A DNA stretch of 64,000 bases from Meiothermus sp. Pnk-1 (GTDB taxonomy: Bacteria > Deinococcota > Deinococci > Deinococcales > Thermaceae). Each line of letters begins with the position of its first letter. Positions within the stretch are counted from its first letter, which is position 1. The notes below the pieces were generated by a model. That model was given only the letters and a program-made list of their open reading frames with translations, did not search any database and was not told where the DNA came from. This document shows positions 1-7,659 of this stretch, one piece after another. Both the position numbers and the translations under genes were made by a program. The DNA lies in NCBI RefSeq assembly GCF_003226535.1, contig NZ_QKOB01000002.1, positions 62,001 through 126,000 of the forward strand, read 5' to 3'.

Positions 1-935
1 ACCGCCCGCTGGGCGCTGGCCCCGCCGGGGTGGCGGGTCATGCCGTAGCTGGTGCGGATGAGGCTGACCCTGGCGCGGGCAAACTCCAGCGCCAGCCGCT
101 CGATGGTGGCCGCCGGGACGCCGGTGACGGCTTCGGCCCGCTCGGGGGGCCACTCCAGGGCCACCGCCCGGTATTGCTCGAAGCCCTGGGCGGCGCGCCC
201 CAAGTAGGCCGCGTCGTAGAGCCCCTCGCGCAGGATCACGTGGGCCATCGCGTAGGCCAGCGCCCCATCGCTGCCGGGGCACAACTTGACGTGCTCATCG
301 GCGAAGCGGGAGGTGAGGTTTTCGTAGGGATCGACGTGGACGATCTTGGCCCCGCGGTGGCGGGCTTCCTTGAGGAAGGGCGTGAGGTGGGTGTTGGTGT
401 GCAAAGAGTTGATGCCCCACAGGAAGATGAACTTCGCTTCGGGCACGTCCTCGGGGTCTACGCCGTAGCGGGGGGAGCCATAGGTGGCCTCCCAGGCCGC
501 CGCGCCCGCCGTGGCGCAGATGGTCTCGTCGAGCTCGCAGGCCCCGATGGCGCGGAAGAAGGCCAGGGGATGGGCGTACTGGTGCAGGCCCATGGTCCCG
601 GCGTAGTGGTAGGGCAGCACCGCCTCGCCGCCGTGCCGCTCGAGCACCTCGCGCAGCCGGCTGGCGATCTCGTCCAGGGCCTCCTCCCAGCTCACCCGCT
701 CGAACTGGCCCGAGCCCTTGGGGCCCGCGCGGCGCATGGGGTAGAGGGGGCGCAGGGAATGGTGGTTGCGCTCGGGGTAGCGGTAGGTCTTGACGCAGGC
801 GAAGCCCTGGGTGAAGGGGTGGCGGGGGTCGCCCTCGACCTTCAGCAGCCGGTTCGCCTCCTCGTCGATGGAGAGGATCAGCGAGCAGGCGTCGGGGCAG
901 TCCAGGGGGCAGGTGGCTCGAGCCGTACGGGTCAT
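1..935 (-). CDS. Molybdopterin oxidoreductase (bis-PGD family), 3' end outside window
   Basis: Only the first 311 or so residues are in the window. The N-terminus holds Cys9, Cys13, Cys17 and Cys47, the usual spacing for the [4Fe-4S] cluster of bis-molybdopterin-guanine-dinucleotide enzymes, followed by the conserved Lys49. The next part reads like the formate dehydrogenase / nitrate reductase / polysulfide reductase catalytic chain, but the substrate cannot be told without the C-terminal half. No Tat signal is visible, so it is probably cytoplasmic. The ATG start has a TACGAT box seven bases upstream and no ribosome-binding site, which suggests a leaderless mRNA. The moaA gene at 5781 would supply its cofactor pathway. 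Confidence 0.85.
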   Translation of the reverse strand, partial: MTRTARATCPLDCPDACSLILSIDEEANRLLKVEGDPRHPFTQGFACVKTYRYPERNHHSLRPLYPMRRAGPKGSGQFERVSWEEALDEIASRLREVLERHGGEAVLPYHYAGTMGLHQYAHPLAFFRAIGACELDETICATAGAAAWEATYGSPRYGVDPEDVPEAKFIFLWGINSLHTNTHLTPFLKEARHRGAKIVHVDPYENLTSRFADEHVKLCPGSDGALAYAMAHVILREGLYDAAYLGRAAQGFEQYRAVALEWPPERAEAVTGVPAATIERLALEFARARVSLIRTSYGMTRHPGGASAQRA

Positions 936-981
936 GCTCCCTATCGTACCGCGCGGGCCACGCGGCTTTGTCACCTGGTTC

Positions 982-1443
982 CTACGGGTCGGGGCGGGCG
1001 TAGCCCAGCGCCAGGAAGCCGCTTTCGTCGGGCTCGAGGCTGTGGGGGGCGAAGCCCAGGGCCTGCAGCGAGCGCAGGCTGGCGTGGTTGTCGGGCTCCA
1101 CCGAGGCCACGAAGCGCCGGTAGCGGGCGAGGCCGGGGTGCTCGAGCATGGCCCGCACGATGCGCTTGCCGTAGCCCCGCCCGCGCAGGTCGGGGCGCAC
1201 CGCGAAGGCGAAGTGGAAGGCGGTGGGGTCGTGCTCGTCGGGCTCGCCCTGCACGTAGCCCACCGCCTCCTGCCCCTGCCAGGCCAGCCAGGGCTCGACG
1301 CCGGGCGCGCGGTGGCGCAACAGCCTCCAGACCGCGTCGGGTGGGGAGAGCCAGCGGGCGAGTTCTGGGTCTTCGAACCAGGCTTCGATCAGCCTTCGCC
1401 CCGCCTCGTCTGCGGGGGCCAGCCGCAGCCGTTGGCGAGCTAT
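982..1443 (-). CDS. GNAT family N-acetyltransferase, probable ATA start
   Basis: About 153 residues with a GNAT fold: the acetyl-CoA pyrophosphate loop is seen as RPDLRGRGYGKRIV, and a later segment has the usual N-x-A-S-x-R-x-x-x-x-x-G-F pattern (NHASLRSLQALGF). The substrate is unknown. No ATG, GTG or TTG sits where the domain should begin. The reading frame starts cleanly at ATA (1443-1441), which overlaps the TAG stop of the MFS gene as ATAG and lies six bases after a strong AGGAAGGAG. A GTG at 1494 is the alternative, giving a 17-residue extension. The overlap points to translational coupling with the MFS gene. Confidence is high for the gene, moderate for the start. Confidence 0.8.
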   Translation of the reverse strand: MARQRLRLAPADEAGRRLIEAWFEDPELARWLSPPDAVWRLLRHRAPGVEPWLAWQGQEAVGYVQGEPDEHDPTAFHFAFAVRPDLRGRGYGKRIVRAMLEHPGLARYRRFVASVEPDNHASLRSLQALGFAPHSLEPDESGFLALGYARPDP

Positions 1444-2522
1444 GCCGGGCTCCTTCCTGCCCCACCCTCGAGCGCCCTTTTCGCCAGCCCCCACGATAGC
1501 GCAGCTATCAAAGCGGCCAATCCCAGCGCTGGCCCCGCGCCCAAGTGCAAAAAGGGTGGATACACCAGCCCCGCCGCCGTCCCCCCCAGGTAGAACGCGG
1601 CCACATACGTGCTGCTCACCCCGCTGCCTTGCCGACCCGAGGCGCCCCCGCAAATGCCCTGGGCGGTGAAGAGCCCGGCCATCATCCCCACGAACCCCAA
1701 CACGATGGCGAAAGATCGCTCTGGAAGCTGCACCAGCAACCCCAGCACCACAAGCGAGAACGCCAGCCGCACCGCCCTCACCTCGCCCAACCTCCGCACC
1801 AGCGGCCCGGTCAGGGCGCTCCCAGGGATCCCGGCCAGGTAGGCCAGCATCACCCCGCCGATCTGAGCTTTGGAGAGCCCCAACCCCTCGAGCCGGTAGG
1901 GCAACAGGTTGGCGACGAAGAAGTTGATAAACAACAGGGAAAACCCCATCAGGTAGAGCGGCCAAGCCCTGAGGTTATAGCTGGGGGCCGGGAGGGTGAG
2001 GGTTTCTCGCTCGCGCAAAAGCCAGAAGGCCGGAACCGCTGCGGGCAGCGCCAGGAGCAAAAGGGCCAGGCGTTCCCCGACCACCTCTCCCAAAAATCCC
2101 CCCAGCGCCCGCCCCAGCCCTCCACCCAGCACGTTTCCCGCCACCCATAGCCCGGCCATCTCCTGGGCCCGCTTGGGAAAAAGGCGCGGGAGGAGCGCGA
2201 GCGAAAGTCCGGGAACGGCCGCCGCCGCGACCCCCTGCAAGGCCCGGGCCACCAGCCACAGTCCGAGCGTAGGGGCCAAGGCCGCGAAGCCCCCCAGCAA
2301 CCCCACCCCTAGGAGACCTCCACCCACAACCCGCCCTACCGGGAGCCGCAAGCGCGGCACTAGGGGAGAAAATAGCACCAGCGCGATAAACGGCAGGCTG
2401 ATGCCCAGCCCCGCCGAGCCGGGAGGGGCGCCAAAGAGGCGCTCGAGGGCCGGGAGCAACGGCACAGCGCTGTACAAAGCCGCGTACAGGAGGGTGCCCG
2501 AGAGCAGCACAGCCCAACGCAC
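1440..2522 (-). CDS. MFS transporter
   Basis: A 360-residue membrane protein with about 11-12 hydrophobic segments, typical of the major facilitator superfamily. Short basic loops such as PRLRLPVGR and RRLGEVRAVR follow TM2 and TM8 at the usual motif A positions. It starts with GTG and the first transmembrane helix begins at once (RWAVLLSGTLLYAALYSAV). The substrate cannot be predicted; drug or metabolite efflux is the default guess. It is followed by the GNAT gene with a 4-base overlap, so the two probably form an operon. An acetyltransferase and an exporter together would fit resistance to a small molecule, but that is inference only. Confidence 0.85.
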   Translation of the reverse strand: MRWAVLLSGTLLYAALYSAVPLLPALERLFGAPPGSAGLGISLPFIALVLFSPLVPRLRLPVGRVVGGGLLGVGLLGGFAALAPTLGLWLVARALQGVAAAAVPGLSLALLPRLFPKRAQEMAGLWVAGNVLGGGLGRALGGFLGEVVGERLALLLLALPAAVPAFWLLRERETLTLPAPSYNLRAWPLYLMGFSLLFINFFVANLLPYRLEGLGLSKAQIGGVMLAYLAGIPGSALTGPLVRRLGEVRAVRLAFSLVVLGLLVQLPERSFAIVLGFVGMMAGLFTAQGICGGASGRQGSGVSSTYVAAFYLGGTAAGLVYPPFLHLGAGPALGLAALIAALSWGLAKRALEGGAGRSPA

Positions 2523-2623
2523 CAGCTTAGGCTAAACGCCAGGCCTCAAATGCTCAACACCTGGGACCTCTTCGGCCCGCCCGGTCTATCCATGTAGAGT
2601 TAAGCACCAGGTTGAACCACACT

Positions 2624-4819
2624 ATGCCCACCGTTCTCAAAGTCGCCCTCCCACTGCCCCTGGAGGCCATGTCCTACCGCCCTCCGCACGGAGATGGGCG
2701 CGAGGCTTTGGGGCAGCGGGTGGTGGTGCCTTGGCGCGGTGAGCTGCGGGTGGGGATCGTTACTGCGGTAGAGGCCGATAGCCAGCGGGCTTTTACCCTG
2801 CGCGAGGCCGTGGCCTATCTGGATGAGCAGCCCTGGCTACGTCCGGAAGAGCTAGGTTTCTTGCACGCCGCAGCGCAAGATTGTTTCTGCCCCCTGGGTA
2901 CCCTGCTCGACGATCTCTTGCCCTTCCTCGAGCCCCCCCTCACCCACCGGGTGCGGCTGGTGCCGGGAGCCCCGCCCAGCATACTTCCGGCGGGGATGGG
3001 GGATCTGCTGGAGTGGCAGGAGGCCCGAGGCTATGACCCCCGTCTCCTGGACATGCTGCGCGAGGCCGGGGTGCTAGAAGAGGAGGTGCGGGCGGATCGC
3101 CCCAGCCGCAAATTTCTCATCCCGCTGCGCGAGCCCGATGCGGGCCTCTCCGCCAAGGCCCAAGCAGCCCTGCGCACCCTGCTCGAGCTGGGCGAAGCCC
3201 CCAGCATGGCCGAGCTGGCCCGCCAGGCGGGGGTAGGGCCGGGGGTGGTCAAGACCCTGCTGGAAAAGGGATATGCAGGCTGGCAGGAGCGCAGGCTGGA
3301 GCCGCCCCTCCCCGGGGGCAGCCCGCTGGAACCGCTCGTCTTGCCTGAGGTTCCGGCCCGGCTCAACGGGGGTCGGCTGCGCGACCGCCTGCGCCTTCTG
3401 GCCGGGATCGCCTCCCAGGGCCCAACCCTGGTCCTGTTTCCCGAGGTGGCGCTGCTTGAGCGCTGGCTAGAACACTTCCCTCAGGCCCGTCCCTTCCACG
3501 GAGAACTCTCCGCTGAGCTGCGGCGGCAGGAGTTTGCTGGGTTCCGCACGGGCGGGGTGGTCTTCGCCACCTACCAGGGGTTGCTGCTGCCCTTCACCCC
3601 GCGGCGGATCGTGGTGGTGGAAGAGGCCAGCGAGGCCTATAAGCTCCCGGCGGGCTCGCGGGCCCACTGCGTGCGCCTGGCCGAGCGCCGCGCCGAACTC
3701 CTGCGGGTGCCCTTGACCTACCTCTCCCAAGTGCCCAGCGTGGAGACCCTCGAGCAGCCCGGGCTGAGCTTCCCTCCGCCCCGACCGCGCGTACACCTGC
3801 TAAACCTCAACCAGGAGCGGGGTTACCCCTTGAGCGGGGCCGCGGTGGCGTTGCTGCGCCAGGTGGAGGAGAAACGGCGCCAGGCAGTGGTGCTAGCCCA
3901 CCGCCGGGGGTATAGCGCGGTCCTGCGCTGCCACCGCTGCGACTGGAAGGCCATGTGTTCCAACTGTGCGGTACCGCTGCGCTACCACAAGGGCGCTCGG
4001 GCCGCCTTGCGCAGCCCGCATACGAGGGCTGGGGTTTTAATCTGCCACCAGTGTGGCCTCGAGCAGACGGCCCCTCAACTCTGCCCCCAGTGTCAGTCGG
4101 AGACCTTCGACTTTCAGGGACCCGGGGTGGAGTGGGTACAGGACGAGCTGAGAAAACACCTGCCAAATTTGCCCCTATTCCGCTATAGCGCTGAACTCAA
4201 AGACGACCTGAGCCCGCTGCTGGGCGGCCAGCCGGGAGTGTTGGTCGGGACCACCGCGGTATTGCGAGCTCCGGTGCTGCCCGAGCTGGCCCTAGTGCTG
4301 TTACCCTACGCCGACGGGTTCGTGCTCGAGTCCGACTTTCGCGCCGCCGAGCGCTACCACCGGCTGTTGTGGCAGCTCACCGAACTGCACCCCCGCCGCC
4401 GCCCGCTCATCGCTTTGCAAACCTTCGAACCGGCCCATCCGGCCCACGAGGCCCTGCAAGCTGGGGACCCAGAAGCCTTTCCCCGCAGCGAGCTGGCCTT
4501 GCGCCGGGCCTTGGGCTACCCACCCGTCAAGAGGATGCTCAAGCTCGAGGTTAGCCACCCCAAGGAGCCCGTCGCCCGCGATGCGGCAAACCAGCTAGCC
4601 CTGGCTTTGGCCCCCCGGCTCGAGCCTGGAGAGATGCTCGGGGCGGGCCCGGTCCCCGCGCCGATCCCGCGGGTGCGCAACCAGTTCATCTTCCATCTCT
4701 TGCTGCGCAGCACCTCCGAGCGGTTGCGCGAGTTGATCCGCGACCTACCCCGTTTCCGCGGGGTACGGGTGCGCCTGGATCCCGACCCGCAGAGCTTCGT
4801 GGGACTGCTCGAGGACTGA
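2624..4819 (+). CDS. priA: Primosomal protein N' (PriA) lacking helicase motifs
   Basis: About 731 residues. The N-terminal 3'-DNA-binding domain, the eight-cysteine zinc region (CHRCDWKAMCSNC, later CHQCG and CPQCQ, roughly residues 435-490) and the C-terminal domain match PriA, which reloads the replisome at stalled forks. The helicase core is degraded. No GxxGxGKT Walker A is present where NGGRLRDRL stands, the DEEH box reads VVVEEASEAYK, and the arginine-finger GRAGR motif VI is absent. Motif Ia-like LVLFPEVALL and the zinc site remain. Loss of ATPase residues is known for Deinococcus PriA (a described pseudohelicase), so this looks ancestral to the phylum rather than recent decay. An in-frame TTG lies 12 bases upstream of the chosen ATG. 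Confidence 0.93.
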   Translation: MPTVLKVALPLPLEAMSYRPPHGDGREALGQRVVVPWRGELRVGIVTAVEADSQRAFTLREAVAYLDEQPWLRPEELGFLHAAAQDCFCPLGTLLDDLLPFLEPPLTHRVRLVPGAPPSILPAGMGDLLEWQEARGYDPRLLDMLREAGVLEEEVRADRPSRKFLIPLREPDAGLSAKAQAALRTLLELGEAPSMAELARQAGVGPGVVKTLLEKGYAGWQERRLEPPLPGGSPLEPLVLPEVPARLNGGRLRDRLRLLAGIASQGPTLVLFPEVALLERWLEHFPQARPFHGELSAELRRQEFAGFRTGGVVFATYQGLLLPFTPRRIVVVEEASEAYKLPAGSRAHCVRLAERRAELLRVPLTYLSQVPSVETLEQPGLSFPPPRPRVHLLNLNQERGYPLSGAAVALLRQVEEKRRQAVVLAHRRGYSAVLRCHRCDWKAMCSNCAVPLRYHKGARAALRSPHTRAGVLICHQCGLEQTAPQLCPQCQSETFDFQGPGVEWVQDELRKHLPNLPLFRYSAELKDDLSPLLGGQPGVLVGTTAVLRAPVLPELALVLLPYADGFVLESDFRAAERYHRLLWQLTELHPRRRPLIALQTFEPAHPAHEALQAGDPEAFPRSELALRRALGYPPVKRMLKLEVSHPKEPVARDAANQLALALAPRLEPGEMLGAGPVPAPIPRVRNQFIFHLLLRSTSERLRELIRDLPRFRGVRVRLDPDPQSFVGLLED

Positions 4820-4912
4820 TCTGCTCTCATCGTCCAAACGGGGCGCTTCGGGCCATAACGTGCGCGCTGGGTGCGGGCGGGCCCAGGACCTGCCTATTTC
4901 CCGACCTTTCCG

Positions 4913-4921
4913 TGCTATAGT
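4913..4921 (+). promoter_or_regulatory. Extended -10 promoter for the S1-domain gene
   Basis: TG-C-TATAGT forms an extended -10 element about 120 bases before the S1-domain start codon at 5043. No good -35 is seen, as expected for an extended -10 promoter. It implies a leader of about 115 nt. No further gene is seen in the 222-base gap between priA and the S1-domain gene. Confidence 0.45.
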
Positions 4922-5042
4922 GAGGCAGTCGTGAGATCCCCCACTCTTTGTGCTCGACCTCTGCGGGGCGTATACGACCTCGATCCCCCAGGGGCGAGAA
5001 ATCTGGTTGCTTTGCCCAGCGAGCAACAGGAGGAAAAACTGA

Positions 5043-5432
5043 ATGCAAATTGAAGCGGGTGCTATCGTGGAAGGCCGCGTCACGCGGATCATGGACTTTG
5101 GGGCTTTTGTCGAGCTTCCCAACGGAGAATCTGGGCTGGTGCACATCTCCCAAATCGCCCATGAGTTCGTCAAGAACGTGCGGGACCACCTCTCGGAAGG
5201 GGAGGTGATCCAGGTGATGGTGCTCGGGCGTGACGATAAGGGACGGCTCGACCTCTCCATCAAGGAACTCACCCCAGCCCCGGTCGAACCCCCCCGGCCC
5301 AAGCGGCTTCCACGACAAGCGCCGGAGTTCGAGAACAAGCTCAAGAGCTTTTTGCGCGGCTCGGGTGGCTTGGGGAGTGGGAGCGGTAAGAAGCCCGGCG
5401 GCAAAGGTAAGGGCGGGCGTGGGCGGCGCTAG
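5043..5432 (+). CDS. S1 RNA-binding domain protein (GSP13/CvfD type)
   Basis: A 129-residue protein. Residues 5-75 form one S1 domain (GAIVEGRVTRIMDFGAFVEL, HISQIAHEFV, LGRDDKGRLDLSIKEL). The tail of about 50 residues is rich in Pro, Lys, Gly and Arg and ends GGRGRR, a likely RNA- or ribosome-contacting extension. Single-S1 proteins of this size (general stress protein 13, CvfD, YabR) associate with ribosomes and modulate translation in Firmicutes; the same role here is inferred. A clear AGGAGG precedes the ATG, in contrast to many leaderless genes nearby. The gene stands alone, followed by repeat copy A. Confidence 0.85.
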   Translation: MQIEAGAIVEGRVTRIMDFGAFVELPNGESGLVHISQIAHEFVKNVRDHLSEGEVIQVMVLGRDDKGRLDLSIKELTPAPVEPPRPKRLPRQAPEFENKLKSFLRGSGGLGSGSGKKPGGKGKGGRGRR

Positions 5433-5461
5433 TGGTCTGGTGGCTTGATTTGTGCTGACTT

Positions 5462-5655
5462 AGACGTCGTAGGTCATACGTCATACGAAGGGGATCGGTC
5501 CCCTAGGTGTACGGCGGTACGCCGTCCCAAAGGGGATCGTCCCTCGGGTGTACCGGCCCTGCCGGTCCCGATAGGGGATCGTCCCCCGCGTTTAGCGTAA
5601 GACGTACGACGTAAGCCGCGTTTAGCGTTTTGCGTATAGCGTACGACGTAAGTCG
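5462..5655 (+). repeat. Heptamer/42-bp intergenic repeat, copy A
   Basis: First full copy of the repeat family. A left arm of ACGTNNT-type heptamers (5462-5487) leads into GGGGATCGGTCCCC, then two 42-bp units built on GGTGTAC - hairpin - GTCCC - GGGGATCGTCCC. The variable hairpins here are built on GGCG/CGCC and CCGGC/GCCGG. The right arm (5588-5655) is a run of GCGTTTA/GCGTTTT/GCGTATA heptamers, present twice. It fills most of the 348-base gap between the S1-domain gene and moaA; the rest (5656-5780) holds only the moaA leader. Confidence 0.9.
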
Positions 5656-5780
5656 CGGTGGATCGAGCCAATCGTGCCGCCAGCCCCAGCGGACATTTGT
5701 AATTCGCCTGACCTGCTATGGAGAGCGTATTGCATTAAAATGCGATACGGCCCTAAGCTTTCACGGTCCAGGGGGAATGC

Positions 5781-6755
5781 ATGAAGCTATTCGACAACTA
5801 CGGGCGCCTCATCAAGGATTTGCGGCTTTCGGTAACGCCCCGTTGCAACCTGCACTGCCTGTACTGCCACCCTCTGGGCTGGGAGCAAAGCGAACCCCCT
5901 GGCGCCGTCACGGTAGAGGACGTGCGCAACTTTCTCACCGCCATGCGCTTGCTGGGCCTCGAGGCAGTGCGCTTCACCGGGGGGGAGCCCCTGGTGCGCA
6001 AGGAGCTGTCCCAGATGATCGAGGCCGCGCACGAGGTCGGCATTCCCGATATCGCCATCACCACCAACGGCATGCTCTTCAAGCGCAAAGCTAAGGAGCT
6101 GGTGGCTGCCGGGCTGGGCCGCATCAACCTCTCGATGGACGCGGTGACGCCCGAGGTCTTCAGAACCATGACCCGGGGTGGGGACGTGAAGCGGGTCTGG
6201 GAAGCCATCGAGACGGCCTGGGAGCTGAACTTGCACCCGGTGAAGATCAACGCCGTGATGATCCGCGGTATGAACGAAGCAGAGGTCATCCCTTTGGCTT
6301 CCCTCTCGCTGGATAAGCCCTTACATGTGCGTTTTTTGGAGTACATGCACCTCGACAACTCCAACCCCGAACTCTACCGCTCGCGCTTTGTCGCCGGAGC
6401 CGAGACCCGGGCCAAAATCGAGGCCCACTTCGGCCCGCTGCGAAAGCTGGCCACCGACCCCAGCGCCCCGGCGAAGGTCTACCAGATCCCGGGCGCAGTG
6501 GGCACGGTGGGATTCATCAACCCGGTGACCGAGCCCTTCTGCGCTAGTTGTTCGCGGTTACGCCTGACCTCCGATAAAAAGCTCCGCCCCTGCTTGCTCA
6601 CCGACCTCGAGCTGGACATCGCCTGGGCCTTCGAGGCGGAAAACCCCGTAGAGGCCCTGGTAGATGCTATCCTTCTGGCCACCGACCGCAAGCCCGCTTT
6701 TGGCAACACCCTGCCTAAGCTGCGCGAGCGGGTGATGGTGGGGATCGGGGGTTAG
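5781..6755 (+). CDS. moaA: GTP 3',8-cyclase MoaA
   Basis: A 324-residue radical SAM enzyme that converts GTP to 3',8-cyclo-GTP, the first step of molybdenum cofactor synthesis. Cys22, Cys26 and Cys29 (CNLHCLYC) bind the SAM cluster; Cys254, Cys257 and Cys271 bind the second [4Fe-4S] cluster that holds GTP. The GGEP motif follows at FTGGEPL. The protein ends in Gly-Gly, the C-terminal motif needed for activity in MoaA. A purine-rich AGGGGGA precedes the ATG. It is monocistronic and faces ppa. Mo-enzymes in the neighbourhood include the oxidoreductase at 1-935. Confidence 0.95.
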   Translation: MKLFDNYGRLIKDLRLSVTPRCNLHCLYCHPLGWEQSEPPGAVTVEDVRNFLTAMRLLGLEAVRFTGGEPLVRKELSQMIEAAHEVGIPDIAITTNGMLFKRKAKELVAAGLGRINLSMDAVTPEVFRTMTRGGDVKRVWEAIETAWELNLHPVKINAVMIRGMNEAEVIPLASLSLDKPLHVRFLEYMHLDNSNPELYRSRFVAGAETRAKIEAHFGPLRKLATDPSAPAKVYQIPGAVGTVGFINPVTEPFCASCSRLRLTSDKKLRPCLLTDLELDIAWAFEAENPVEALVDAILLATDRKPAFGNTLPKLRERVMVGIGG

Positions 6756-6829
6756 GGCGCGACCGGCTTAGCCGCGCTAAACCCAAAAACGCCCGGGAGC
6801 GGTCGCCGCCCGCTCGAGCCCCCTGTCTA

Positions 6830-7369
6830 TCAGCGGTCTTTGGCCGCCTGGAAGCGCGCGATACAGGCCTTGACTTCCTCTACGGCCCGCTCCCGGCCCT
6901 CCCAGCCGGTCACCTTGACCCACTTCCCCTTATGGGCCTCGAGGGCCTTGTAGGTCTCGAAGAAGTTCTGGATTTCCGCCTTGGTAGCCGCCGGAACGTC
7001 GGATAGATCCTGGATGTGATCCCAGCGGGGGTCTTCGGCCACCACCCCCAAAATCTTGGCGTCGCCGCCCTTTTCGTCTTGCATGTCCACCATGCCGATG
7101 ATCCGTACGTCCACCACCACCCCCGGCAAGAGCGGGTAGGTCGAGAGGATGATCCCGTCCAGGGGGTCGCCGTCCTCCGCCAGCGTCGAGGGGATAAAAC
7201 CGTAGTCGCCAGGATAGAACTGGGCGGTGGGAAGTACCCGGTCGAGCTTGATGGCCTCGAGCTCGGGGTCGTATTCGTATTTGTTGGTCGAGCCGCGGGG
7301 GATCTCGATGACCATGTGTACGATTTCGGGGGCTTTTTTGCCAACCGGCAAATTCTTGAGGTTCGCCAT
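6830..7369 (-). CDS. ppa: Inorganic pyrophosphatase (family I)
   Basis: A 179-residue soluble family I pyrophosphatase, which hydrolyses PPi to phosphate with Mg2+. The signature DGDPLDGI (DxDPxD metal site) is present, with EIPRGSTNKYEYD upstream and a conserved KWVKVTGW near the C-terminus. Size and sequence fit the hexameric Thermus enzyme. It is convergent with moaA and stands alone. An AATACT or TAGAAT box lies 6-9 bases before the ATG with no ribosome-binding site, so the transcript may be leaderless. Confidence 0.96.
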   Translation of the reverse strand: MANLKNLPVGKKAPEIVHMVIEIPRGSTNKYEYDPELEAIKLDRVLPTAQFYPGDYGFIPSTLAEDGDPLDGIILSTYPLLPGVVVDVRIIGMVDMQDEKGGDAKILGVVAEDPRWDHIQDLSDVPAATKAEIQNFFETYKALEAHKGKWVKVTGWEGRERAVEEVKACIARFQAAKDR

Positions 7370-7445
7370 AGCGGGAGTATTCTAACCCGCAGTGCAAGAG
7401 TTGGGTCATAGCGGGTGGGGCATTGCGCGGCCTCACGCCTGGGGG

Positions 7446-7616
7446 CGTACGTCAAACGTCATACGTCGAACGAAGGGGATTGGTCCCTCAGGTGTACGGG
7501 CGTAGCCCGTCCCGATAGGGAATCTACCCTAGGTGTACCGGCTCCGCCAGTCCCGATAGGGGATCATCCCCCGCGTTTAGCGTCTGGCGTTTTGCGTATT
7601 GCGCATGGCGTACGAC
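7446..7616 (+). repeat. Heptamer/42-bp intergenic repeat, copy B
   Basis: Left heptamer arm (about 7447-7472), a GGGGATTGGTCCC entry, two 42-bp units with variable hairpins on GGGC/GCCC and a partly mismatched CCGGC/GCCAG, then the right arm of GCGTTTA, GCGTCTG, GCGTTTT, GCGTATT heptamers (7573-7616). It occupies the gap between ppa and the lipoprotein gene. Orientation is the same as in copy A. Confidence 0.9.
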
Positions 7617-7659
7617 ACCGGCGGGCGCGGTTTGGTTCTCCACCCCGGCCGGCTGGTGG

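Noticed and set aside
30-1499. A long plus-strand frame over the oxidoreductase and GNAT genes
   Set aside because: The minus strand there encodes clear family motifs; the plus frame is low-complexity Gly/Ala/Arg text.
982-1965. A 327-codon version of the GNAT protein
   Set aside because: Its first half runs through the MFS gene in another frame and shows no homology; the GNAT domain starts only near 1443.
5462-5655. CRISPR array
   Set aside because: The heptamers and 42-bp units have no unique spacers between conserved direct repeats, and no cas genes are nearby.
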